A stretch of 15,532 nt of DNA, from the NCBI GenBank assembly GCA_030036975.1, contig JASHSE010000566.1, forward strand, positions 1 through 15,532. Reading direction: 5' to 3'. Positions 1 through 6,662 of the stretch are shown one piece after another (position 1 is the first letter of the stretch; each line of letters begins with the position of its first letter). Origin of the DNA: Xanthobacteraceae bacterium. GTDB taxonomy: Bacteria; Pseudomonadota; Alphaproteobacteria; Rhizobiales; Xanthobacteraceae. The notes under the pieces are model-generated. The model ran no database searches. It saw only the letters and a list, made by a program, of their open reading frames with translations, and was not told where the DNA came from. Made by a program: the position numbers and the translations under genes.

Positions 1-1911
1 GCCGCCGCAAAAGACCTTGCGCGTGGCGCCGCGCGAAGCGGCCGGCGGCGTCTTTTGTCCGCGCGCCATCTTGCGCTGCGGCGGCTTGCGCATCAGTCCG
101 GTGACGGTCGAGCGTAGGCTGACGATCTCGGCCGGCTCGGCCGGCGCCGAGGTGCCGTAGCGCCGCGCGTGCATGGCGTCGAACTGCCGCTTGATCGCTT
201 TGCGGTCGCCGCGGCCAAACACCGTCATCGGCAAATCGACGGTCACGGCGTGCTCCTGGCCGACATAGCGCATGTCGGCTGCGCGTTTCACCACGATGCG
301 CTGCGGCTTGACCGACGCGCCGGCGATCGCCTCGCGTCCCTGCTGCTCCAAGGCGCGATACACCGCCTCGATGTCATCGAACGACGCGTCGTCGAGCGGC
401 GTGAACCAGGTGCGCACGTAGTCGTAGCGCAAATCGGCGAACAGCATGCCGAAGGCGGAAAACATGCCGGGTGCGAACGGCACGATGACGTTGCGCATGC
501 CGATCTCGCGCGCCACCTCGACGGCGTGCAACGGCCCGGCGCCGCCATAGGCGACCAGCACGAAGTCGCCGGCGTCAAAACCGCGCTCGGTGGTGACGCC
601 CTTCACGGCGTACGACATGGCGGTGGCGGCGATGCGCAAGATGCCGTCGGCGGCCTCGACCAGGCTCAATCCGAGCGGTGCACCGAGGGTGCTCGACAGT
701 GAGCGCTCGGCGGCTGCGGCGTCGAGCTTCATCTCGCCGCCTAGGAAGCGTTCGGCATCGAGGCGGCCGAGAACGAGATTGGCGTCGGTCACGGTCGGCT
801 CGCTGCCGCCGAGCCCATAGCAGGCCGGGCCCGGCGCGGCGCCCGCGCTTTGCGGACCGACCCGCAACGCGCCGTCGACCACGCGCGCGATCGAGCCGCC
901 GCCGGTGCCGACTTCGAAAATGTCCATCATGGCGATCTGCACCGGCAGCGCCTTTTCGTAGCCGCCGATCAGCGCGGTGCCGGTGGTCAGGGCCTCGCCG
1001 CGATAAATGACGCCGGCTTTGGCGGTGGTGCCGCCCATGTCGAAGGCGATGGCGTTGTCGATGCCGCGCATGCGGCACAGCGCCTGCGTGCCGATGACGC
1101 CGGCGGCGGGTCCGGACTCCAGCATGCGCACGCACTGGTCCTGCGCCTGCGCGGCTTCGTAAAGTCCGCCGGTCGACTGCACCACCAGGAACGAGCCGGC
1201 AAAGCCGGCCGCGCGCATGTGGCAATCGATCTCGCCGATATAGCGGCGGACTTTTGGTCCCACATAGGCGTTGGCCGCAACCGTGGAGCAGCGCTCGAAT
1301 TCGCGATACTCCTGCGACAGTTCGTGCGAGGCCGACACGAACAGGTTCGGATGGTTATTTTCCAGTATCGCCTTGGCGCGCCGCTCGTGATCGGCATTGG
1401 CGTAGCAATTGAGAAACAGGATGGCGGCCGCTTCGATGCCGAGTTCTTCGAGCTTGTTGCCGAGCGCGGCGATTTCGGCGTCGTCGAGCGGCGTCTCGAT
1501 CTCGCCGTCGGCAAGGGTGCGCTCGTGGACCTCGAAGCGCAGCGCGCGCTCGATCAGCGGCTCGTGTTTCTGAAAGAACAGGTTATAGGCGTCCGGCCGG
1601 TTGATGCGCCCGATCTCGTAGATGTCGCGAAAGCCTTCGGTGATCAAGAGCGCGGTGCGGGAGCCGGTGCGCTCGAGCATGGTGTTGATGGCGATGGTCG
1701 AGCCGTGCAGGAACAACGCGGCGGAACGATAATCGCTGCCGGCCTTGGCGACGCCCGCCGAAATGCCCTCGACCAGATGTGCCGGCGTCGACAGCGCCTT
1801 GCCGAAGGTGAGTTGCCCGCTCTTCTCGTCGAACACCGCGATGTCGGTGAAGGTGCCGCCGATGTCGGCTGCGAGCCGCAGCCATCCCGGCGCCGATCGT
1901 CGTTGCCCCAT
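1..1911 (-). CDS. hyuA: Hydantoinase/oxoprolinase family protein, HyuA type (3' end outside window)
   Basis: An open frame of 637 codons runs without a stop from ATG at 1911 to the left edge, so the C-terminus is missing; family members are about 680-700 residues, so I infer that only a few dozen residues are lost. The N-terminal hydantoinase/actin-like ATPase signature DIGGTFTD is at residues 16-23. A second phosphate-loop motif, DMGGTTAKAG, starts at residue 291, VGTGGGS is at 334-340 and YGGAGP at about 455-460, in the usual order. The family performs ATP-dependent opening of cyclic amides (N-methylhydantoin, 5-oxoproline) or related carboxylation, usually with a HyuB partner; a hyuB gene could lie just outside to the left. 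The ATG lies 23 bases after the Rieske gene's stop codon, and an in-frame stop at 1957-1959 limits upstream extension. It is probably the last visible gene of the dedA-amidohydrolase-Rieske-hyuA run. The family is clear; the substrate is not. Confidence 0.93.
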   Translation of the reverse strand, partial: MGQRRSAPGWLRLAADIGGTFTDIAVFDEKSGQLTFGKALSTPAHLVEGISAGVAKAGSDYRSAALFLHGSTIAINTMLERTGSRTALLITEGFRDIYEIGRINRPDAYNLFFQKHEPLIERALRFEVHERTLADGEIETPLDDAEIAALGNKLEELGIEAAAILFLNCYANADHERRAKAILENNHPNLFVSASHELSQEYREFERCSTVAANAYVGPKVRRYIGEIDCHMRAAGFAGSFLVVQSTGGLYEAAQAQDQCVRMLESGPAAGVIGTQALCRMRGIDNAIAFDMGGTTAKAGVIYRGEALTTGTALIGGYEKALPVQIAMMDIFEVGTGGGSIARVVDGALRVGPQSAGAAPGPACYGLGGSEPTVTDANLVLGRLDAERFLGGEMKLDAAAAERSLSSTLGAPLGLSLVEAADGILRIAATAMSYAVKGVTTERGFDAGDFVLVAYGGAGPLHAVEVAREIGMRNVIVPFAPGMFSAFGMLFADLRYDYVRTWFTPLDDASFDDIEAVYRALEQQGREAIAGASVKPQRIVVKRAADMRYVGQEHAVTVDLPMTVFGRGDRKAIKRQFDAMHARRYGTSAPAEPAEIVSLRSTVTGLMRKPPQRKMARGQKTPPAASRGATRKVFCGG

Positions 1912-1934
1912 GCCGGCCGCCCTTCGCCCCCGCC

Positions 1935-2348
1935 TCACGCCTCGAGCACCACGTAATCATCTTCGACGCGCACCGGGAAGGTCTCGGCCACGTACGGGCC
2001 TTCGACCAGCCTTGCGCCGGGAGCGATCGAGACTGCGAATTGCCGCGCCCGCATCCGATCGGGTTCGCACCACGATTTTCCGGTGCGCAGGTCGAACTCC
2101 CAGCCGTGCCATGGACAGCGAATGATCTCGCCGCGCCGCGAGTAGCGATAGCAGCCCGGTTCGCTCGCCTCGATCAGCCCGACCAAGTGGCCGGCAACCA
2201 GGCTGCCGCCCTGGTGCGGGCAGCGATTGGCGAGCGCAAAGAACTCGCCGTTGACGTTGAAGACCACGATGGCGCGGCCTTTCACGTCGACCAGCTTGCG
2301 CGAGCCCGCCGGAAAGTCGCGCAGCGGAGCGATCACGTGTCTGGCCAT
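1935..2348 (-). CDS. Small Rieske [2Fe-2S] ferredoxin-like protein
   Basis: The protein has 137 residues and consists of a single Rieske domain. Cluster ligands are Cys43-Pro-His45 (in NRCPHQGG) and Cys78-Pro-Trp-His81 (in RCPWHGWEFD), the canonical CxH...CxxH spacing for Rieske ferredoxins and NirD-like proteins. The loop between the ligand pairs is slightly extended (GLIEASEPGCYRYSRRGE). I chose ATG at 2348, giving MARHVIAPL, because it puts the domain at the N-terminus as in the family; the frame stays open upstream but that part overlaps the amidohydrolase gene. There is no signal peptide, so it should be a cytoplasmic electron carrier. It starts 10 bases after the amidohydrolase stop, with no good Shine-Dalgarno sequence, suggesting translational coupling. 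It could feed electrons to the ring-hydroxylating dioxygenase encoded about 11 kb away, or act with the adjacent amidohydrolase or HyuA; the sequence does not decide. Confidence 0.9.
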   Translation of the reverse strand: MARHVIAPLRDFPAGSRKLVDVKGRAIVVFNVNGEFFALANRCPHQGGSLVAGHLVGLIEASEPGCYRYSRRGEIIRCPWHGWEFDLRTGKSWCEPDRMRARQFAVSIAPGARLVEGPYVAETFPVRVEDDYVVLEA

Positions 2349-2358
2349 GGGCTGTGGC

Positions 2359-3426
2359 CTAAGCGGCTGCCGCTGCGGTAAGGCGCGGATAGGTGGCAAG
2401 CGCGTTGTCGCGCTTGATCTTGCTGTGCAGCTTTTGCGGAATGCCGGCCGGCATGATGGCGTCGCCGTCGAACTGCCAATGCGGAAAGTCCGAGGCAAAC
2501 AGCAGCATGTCGTCGGACTGCAGCTGATCGACGAGCCGGGCGACGGCGTGCGGCTCGGCGGGACCGTCGAACGGCTGAATGGTCAAGCGTAAATGATCGC
2601 GCACGATCTCCCAGGGCGGACGATCGACCCACGGCACCTCGGCGCGCACGCCGCGCCAGAACTTTGTCAGGCGCCAGAGGAACGCCGGCAGCCAGGTGAC
2701 GCCGGATTCCAGCAGCACTACTTTGAGCCTGGGATATTTGGCGAACACGCCTTCGCAGACGAGACTCGCGACCTGGGCCTGAAAGCCTTGCGCGTTGGCG
2801 CAGTAATCCTCGACATACCAGGACGGCCAGCCGAGCGAGGTCACGGCGTGGCGGAAGCTCGACCCGGCATGGATGCCGATCGGCAGATCGTGGCGCTCGG
2901 CGGCCGCGAAAATCGGCCAATACTCGCGCCGGCCAAGCGGCGCCTCGCCCATCGCCAGGACCAGGACCTGCACGAAGCGCCGGTCCGGCGCGCAGCGCTC
3001 GATCTCGGCGACCGCATAATCGGTGTTCTGCATCGGCACGACGATCGAGCCGCGCAGCCGCGGATCGCGGTCGAGCCACTCGGCCGCCAGCCAATCGTTC
3101 AAAGCCTTGGCGAATGCCGCCGCCATGTCTTCGCTGAACAACAACTGCACGCCGTAGAGGCAATTGCAGATCGCGACGTCGATGGCCCAGCGGTCGAGCG
3201 CGTGGCTGCGCAGCATATCGAGCGTATTCGGCGGCTCGCCGGCCTTGCCGCGCCAATCGGCCCGCGCGGTGAGCGGCGCGTTGGGCGGGTAGCTGATCGA
3301 TTCCAGCGAATTGAGGCCGCGGTCGATCACGCTGTCGCGCCATTGCTCGTCGAGATACGGCAACAGCGCGGCCATGCCGGGCACGTTGGCATGCACGTCG
3401 CAGTCGATTGTCGACCAGCCGCTCAT
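2359..3426 (-). CDS. Amidohydrolase-2 family protein (ACMSD-like metal-dependent hydrolase/decarboxylase)
   Basis: The protein has 355 residues with the TIM-barrel amidohydrolase-2 layout. IDCDVH is at residues 7-12 (the family's N-terminal metal-binding motif, Asp10 and His12), GIHAGSS carries His186, and the C-terminal ASDFPHW carries the conserved Asp313. Members hydrolyse or decarboxylate aromatic and hydroxylated substrates using one metal ion (for example aminocarboxymuconate-semialdehyde decarboxylase or gamma-resorcylate decarboxylase), so an aromatic-acid step is plausible here. The start ATG at 3426 is 14 bases after the dedA stop, and the Rieske gene follows after 10 bases, so the three look co-transcribed. 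No strong ribosome-binding site precedes it. No signal peptide is present. The exact substrate and whether it is a hydrolase or a decarboxylase are unknown. Confidence 0.88.
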   Translation of the reverse strand: MSGWSTIDCDVHANVPGMAALLPYLDEQWRDSVIDRGLNSLESISYPPNAPLTARADWRGKAGEPPNTLDMLRSHALDRWAIDVAICNCLYGVQLLFSEDMAAAFAKALNDWLAAEWLDRDPRLRGSIVVPMQNTDYAVAEIERCAPDRRFVQVLVLAMGEAPLGRREYWPIFAAAERHDLPIGIHAGSSFRHAVTSLGWPSWYVEDYCANAQGFQAQVASLVCEGVFAKYPRLKVVLLESGVTWLPAFLWRLTKFWRGVRAEVPWVDRPPWEIVRDHLRLTIQPFDGPAEPHAVARLVDQLQSDDMLLFASDFPHWQFDGDAIMPAGIPQKLHSKIKRDNALATYPRLTAAAAA

Positions 3427-3440
3427 GCGAGGGGCGCGAT

Positions 3441-4097
3441 CTACGGCACGCGCAGCGGGCCGGGCAGGGCGCGCTCGGCCTTGGCGACGAGTTGCGCCTC
3501 ATGACGGGCAACGAAGACCGCAGCCACGATGAGAACGATGACCGCCGCGACGCCGAACACGATCCAGCCGCTCGGGCCGCGCAGGAACCACCACGATGCC
3601 GCAAGGTGCGCGAACTGGCGGCCGAACCAGTAGGCGCCGATGCCGAAAAACAGCGCCCAGAGGCTCGCCCCGATGGTGCTGGCGACCAGAAAATTGTGCC
3701 ACGGCATGCGGTTGGCGCCGGCGAGGATGCCCGCAATGGGGCGCAAGAACGGCACGAATTGCGCGCCGATGATGATCACGCTGCCATAACGGAGGAACAG
3801 ATACTCGCCGAGCTTGATGCGCGGTTCGGTGATCCGCACATACGCGCCGTAACGAAGCAGCAGCCAATAGCCGAAGCGTGCGCCGATGACGTAGCCGATG
3901 ATGCGGCCGGCGACGGAGGCGAGCGCCGCCACCATGATGACGCCGACGATGCTCAGTTCATGGGTGCGTCCGGCAATCACCGAGCCGACGATCAGCGTGG
4001 TTTCGCCGGGCAGCGGAACGCCCAAGGCTTCGATGCCGATGAAACCGGCAATGACGAGCAACCCATAGGCGTGGATGAGATGGGCGACGGAATGCAT
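3441..4097 (-). CDS. DedA/SNARE-associated family inner-membrane protein
   Basis: The protein has 218 residues and several hydrophobic segments (about 10-30, 50-72, 105-127, 137-157, 172-195), typical of the DedA superfamily of small membrane proteins linked to lipid scrambling/undecaprenyl-phosphate recycling and membrane homeostasis. The N-terminal re-entrant motif reads GIEALGVPLPGET, with acidic residues Glu23 and Glu32 in the places of the conserved Glu/Asp pair. The second motif, normally GRFxPxxR, reads GAQFVPFLRPIAG: the second arginine is present (Arg119) but the first is replaced by Gln113. The ATG at 4097 is close to a TATAAA-like -10 on this strand. It is the first gene of the minus-strand run, although nothing ties its function to catabolism. 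Confidence 0.9.
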   Translation of the reverse strand: MHSVAHLIHAYGLLVIAGFIGIEALGVPLPGETTLIVGSVIAGRTHELSIVGVIMVAALASVAGRIIGYVIGARFGYWLLLRYGAYVRITEPRIKLGEYLFLRYGSVIIIGAQFVPFLRPIAGILAGANRMPWHNFLVASTIGASLWALFFGIGAYWFGRQFAHLAASWWFLRGPSGWIVFGVAAVIVLIVAAVFVARHEAQLVAKAERALPGPLRVP

Positions 4098-4121
4098 GCA
4101 GACCCGGCTACCAAACGGCCA

Positions 4122-4127
4122 TTTATA
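4122..4127 (-). promoter_or_regulatory. Possible -10 element of the dedA promoter
   Basis: On the minus strand this reads TATAAA and would place transcription initiation roughly 18 bases before the dedA ATG. No convincing -35 hexamer is visible at the proper distance, so this is only a candidate. Confidence 0.25.
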
Positions 4128-4284
4128 CCGGTTTTACGCTGAGGAGAACTCCTTGACATCGGCTTCGTGCCAACGCAGCGACGGCTGATCGCCGCGGCCG
4201 TACGGGCTGCGGCGTTCGGCTATACTCGGCCTTGTTCCGGAGCTGTCCGCGGCCCCGCCGCCGCCGCTTCTCAGGGTCCCGCCG

Positions 4285-4654
4285 ATGCACCAGGACCTGC
4301 GCGCGTTCATCGAGCTTGTCGATCAGCTCGGCGCGTTGCGCCGGATCGGCGCCGCCGACCCGCGCTTCGAAATCGGTGGCATCACCCGATCCGTCCAATC
4401 TTGCCGGCGTGATGTGGGCGGCGACGACCCGCTGCGAGCCGTCGGAAAACATCGACATTATGTGCAACGCCTGGAACTCGGCGCTCGACCCGCGCATCGC
4501 GCCGGCCGACAAGGAAAGCGGCGTCACCGCGCACTCCAAGGCGATCATCGAGGCCTGCCGCCCGTTCGCCTGGCGCGACCAATTCCCGACGCCGTCGGCG
4601 CTATCCGCCGAGGAGGCGAGGGCGATCCAGGCGAAGTGGGGAAAGCTTCTCTAG
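4285..4654 (+). pseudogene. UbiD-family decarboxylase pseudogene with large internal deletion
   Basis: From ATG at 4285 one frame encodes MHQDLRAFIELVDQLGALRR followed by IGAADPRFEIGGIT, the typical N-terminus of UbiD-like prenylated-FMN decarboxylases. At about 4384-4392 the homology moves to the next frame, which reads DPSNLAGVMWAATTRCEPS and then ENIDIMCNAWNSALDPRI through SKAIIEACRPFAWRDQFP to a TAG at 4652-4654, the typical UbiD C-terminus. About 34 N-terminal and 89 C-terminal codons remain of a protein normally near 450-500 residues, so roughly 1 kb, including the cofactor and active-site regions, is gone and the two parts are out of frame. Upstream, TATACT at 4221-4226 may be a surviving -10. 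The original was probably an aromatic acid decarboxylase, suiting the neighbourhood. It cannot make a working enzyme as it stands. Confidence 0.85.
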
Positions 4655-4754
4655 GTCCACGCAAGTGACGCGTGCGACCGGGCGCTTGTAAGCTTGCGGC
4701 GCGACAGAAATGGGGACGAGCAGCGGTAGAGTCGGCACTGCCGGGGCCCCGTCA

Positions 4755-4788
4755 TCAACACATCTGTTGACTTCCACATCTATGTGGA
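4755..4788 (+). promoter_or_regulatory. Two tandem palindromic operators upstream of hicA
   Basis: TCAACACATCTGTTGA (4755-4770; 6-base arms, 4-base centre) and TCCACATCTATGTGGA (4773-4788; 7-base arms, 2-base centre) lie side by side with centres 18 bases apart. They share the form TC(A/C)ACA-N4-TGT(T/G)GA. The first covers the -35 region and the second fills the -35/-10 spacer, the classic arrangement for repression of a toxin-antitoxin operon by its own DNA-binding antitoxin, here HicB with its C-terminal helix-turn-helix. That HicB binds them is inference from position and symmetry. Confidence 0.7.
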
Positions 4789-4795
4789 GGATACT
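4767..4795 (+). promoter_or_regulatory. hicAB promoter (sigma-70 type)
   Basis: TTGACT (4767-4772), a 17-base spacer and GATACT (4790-4795) match the sigma-70 consensus well. The -10 ends five bases before the hicA ATG at 4801, so initiation would fall at or next to the ATG and the transcript would be leaderless or nearly so. However, GGAGG at 4786-4790 is also placed like a Shine-Dalgarno sequence 10 bases before the ATG, and would only be transcribed from a promoter further upstream. Confidence 0.6.
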
Positions 4796-4800
4796 AGCTT

Positions 4801-4989
4801 ATGAATTCGCAGGAACTGCGGCGGCTATTGGCGTCGAAGGGCTGCACGTTCGAGACCCACAAGGGCGGCAGCGGCCATGTGACGGTTCGGCGTGGCGATC
4901 GGAAATCGCAGCTGCCGATGCACGGCGGCCGTAAGGAACTGGGCAAGGGTTTGGTGAACAAAATCCTTAAGGATCTGGGACTGAAATAA
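4801..4989 (+). CDS. hicA: HicA-type toxin (mRNA interferase)
   Basis: The protein has 62 residues, the usual size for HicA, a double-stranded-RNA-binding-fold endoribonuclease that cuts mRNAs and is neutralised by HicB. It begins MNSQELRRLLASKGC and carries the catalytic histidine in KGGSGHV (His26), followed by LPMHGGRKELGKGLVNKILKDLGL, the typical HicA C-terminal half. The hicB ATG overlaps the hicA stop by one base (TAATG at 4987-4991), giving toxin-first order with translational coupling. Base composition around the hicA/hicB junction is much lower in GC (48% by hand count of 4981-5040) than in the catabolic genes (75% in 8581-8640), consistent with horizontal acquisition. Confidence 0.93.
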   Translation: MNSQELRRLLASKGCTFETHKGGSGHVTVRRGDRKSQLPMHGGRKELGKGLVNKILKDLGLK

Positions 4990-5411
4990 TGCTCGGCTAT
5001 CGGGTCAAGCTCGAATCGGATGACAATGACACGCTTTTGGTCGCTTGCCCGGCGCTTCCGGAAGTAACGACATTTGGCGACGATGAAGCGGACGCAATGC
5101 GACACGCTGTTGGCGCGATCGAAGAGGCGATCGCAGCACGCATGGCGGATGGAGAGGACATTCCCGAAGGTCAACGTCGCGGTCCTCACCTTGTTCGCCT
5201 ACCTGCTTTGACCGTGCTGAAGATCGAGCTTTACCGGCAGCTGCGGCAGGAGGGCATCACTCGCGCCGAACTTGGGCGCCGCTTGGGCTGGAAGCGCGAA
5301 TCGGTCGATCGGTTGTTTCGCCTTGACCATGCGTCACGGCTTGAGCAACTCGAAGCGGCTTTTGCGGCGCTCGGTCAAGCCGTTTCGGTATCAGTGCACG
5401 CGGCAGCGTAA
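4989..5411 (+). CDS. hicB: HicB-type antitoxin with RNase-H-like and helix-turn-helix parts
   Basis: The protein has 140 residues. The N-terminal half (YRVKLESDDNDTLLVACPALPEVTTFGDDEADAMRHAVGAIEEAI in two parts of one stretch) is the partially degenerate RNase-H fold of HicB that binds HicA. The C-terminal part (ITRAELGRRLGWKRESVDRLFRLD, residues about 95-120) is a helix-turn-helix expected to bind the palindromes before hicA. The start overlaps the hicA stop. The stop is only four bases from the stop codon of the convergent FAD monooxygenase gene, and no terminator hairpin fits between them, so transcripts from the two sides may overlap. Confidence 0.92.
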   Translation: MLGYRVKLESDDNDTLLVACPALPEVTTFGDDEADAMRHAVGAIEEAIAARMADGEDIPEGQRRGPHLVRLPALTVLKIELYRQLRQEGITRAELGRRLGWKRESVDRLFRLDHASRLEQLEAAFAALGQAVSVSVHAAA

Positions 5412-5415
5412 CAAC

Positions 5416-6651
5416 TCACTCCACCGCGTTCGCCGAATTCAAACTGTCGATCAGCGACGAGCGGTAGAGAAATTTCTTGTGCCGCGCGACGTCCTCGGAG
5501 GTGCGGCGCAGGTCGTCCAAATGGCGGCGGCGGATCGCCGGATCTTTTTCCTCGAGCTTGCGCTTGTTTTCGATGGTCTGCGCCTGCACGTAATCGACCT
5601 GCGCCGCGCGGCGCTGCCGCGTGTAGCGGTCGAGCACGCCGGCATCGGCGCGGCCAAACCACACGTCGGCGAGTTTTTCGGCGAGATTGACGGCGTCATG
5701 GATGCCGCCGTTCATGCCCATGCCGCCGATCGGGTTGTTGACGTGGGCGCAATCGCCGGCGAGCAGCACGCGGCCCTTGTTGAAGGTCGCGGCAACGCGC
5801 TGATGCACGGCGTACAGCGCGTAATATGGAATGTCGTAATCGCCGCTCTTGTGATGAATACTCTGCAGGCGGCGCTGGATGCCGGCCATGCTCAGCGCTT
5901 CCTCGTCGGTCTCGGCTTCCCGCACCGGCAGCACGCCGCGCCAGATGCCCGGCGGGCCGTAGCCCTTGACCTTGAACAGATTGAGCCACTCGTCGGGATC
6001 GAAGAAATAATTGCGCGTGCAGTAGCCTTTGCCGATGGTGCCGAAATCGAACGTGGTGCCGATCTTGATGAAACGCTCCGGCCAGGTGAAGCCCTCGAAG
6101 GCAATTTGCGCGGCGCGCCGCACCGTGCTGCTGCCGCCGTCGGTGCCGATCAGATACTTTGCGCGCAGCGTTTCGGTTTCGCCGGCGGCGTTGCTGACCG
6201 TCGCCGCGACGGCATCGGCGGTCTGCGTCAGGCCGAGGAATGTCGTCGAGAAGCGAATCTCGCCGATGCCGCTCGCCCGGATGTGCGGCAGCGCCGCGTG
6301 GACGAGCTTGTACTGCTCCCACTGCACCACATACGGATAGGGGACTTCGCCCTTGAGCAGGCCGATGTCGAACGCCGCGATCAAGTCGCCGGTCTCGCGC
6401 TCGCGGAACTGGAACAGCGGCGCGTCCATGCCGCCGGACGGCTCGTGCGAGAACATCTCCTTCTCGAGGCCGAGGTCGACCAGCATCGCGACGGTCGGCG
6501 GATGGATGGTGGCGGCGCGCTGATCCTCGGCGGCGTCGGGCAATTGCTCGATCAGCGTGACCGGAACGCCCTTCTTGGCCAGCGCCAGCGTCATCACGGC
6601 ACCGACCGGGCCGCAGCCGGAAACGATCACGCGATTGTCAGTCTGCATCAT
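5416..6651 (-). CDS. FAD-dependent class A aromatic hydroxylase (MhpA/PHBH-like)
   Basis: The protein has 411 residues with the three fingerprints of single-component flavoprotein hydroxylases. The FAD-binding GCGPVG is at residues 12-17, the DG motif (GTDGGSSTVRR) carries Asp171, and the GD motif (LLAGDCAHVNNPIGGMGMNGG) carries Asp300. Such enzymes use NAD(P)H and O2 to hydroxylate phenolic rings in the cytoplasm. It is shorter than MhpA (about 550 residues) and lacks the C-terminal thioredoxin-like domain. I chose the first ATG of ATGATGCAG (6651), 11 bases after the upstream gene's stop and preceded by a purine-rich AAGGGACGGG; a much longer open frame upstream overlaps the neighbouring gene. 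It forms a two-gene operon with the decarboxylase-like gene. The combination suggests ortho-hydroxylation feeding decarboxylation and ring cleavage, but the substrate is not known. Confidence 0.92.
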   Translation of the reverse strand: MMQTDNRVIVSGCGPVGAVMTLALAKKGVPVTLIEQLPDAAEDQRAATIHPPTVAMLVDLGLEKEMFSHEPSGGMDAPLFQFRERETGDLIAAFDIGLLKGEVPYPYVVQWEQYKLVHAALPHIRASGIGEIRFSTTFLGLTQTADAVAATVSNAAGETETLRAKYLIGTDGGSSTVRRAAQIAFEGFTWPERFIKIGTTFDFGTIGKGYCTRNYFFDPDEWLNLFKVKGYGPPGIWRGVLPVREAETDEEALSMAGIQRRLQSIHHKSGDYDIPYYALYAVHQRVAATFNKGRVLLAGDCAHVNNPIGGMGMNGGIHDAVNLAEKLADVWFGRADAGVLDRYTRQRRAAQVDYVQAQTIENKRKLEEKDPAIRRRHLDDLRRTSEDVARHKKFLYRSSLIDSLNSANAVE

Positions 6652-6662
6652 CGTCCCGTCCC

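Noticed and set aside
850..1956. A 368-codon open frame on the plus strand
   Set aside because: It is antisense to hyuA, where DIGGTFTD and the other motifs are on the minus strand.
4153..4181. TTGACA at 4153 as a -35 element for the UbiD remnant
   Set aside because: No acceptable -10 lies 16-18 bases downstream; the TATACT at 4221 is too far to pair with it.
4123..4548. A 141-codon minus-strand open frame over the UbiD region
   Set aside because: The plus strand carries clear UbiD N- and C-terminal sequence; the minus translation is compositionally like other antisense shadows.
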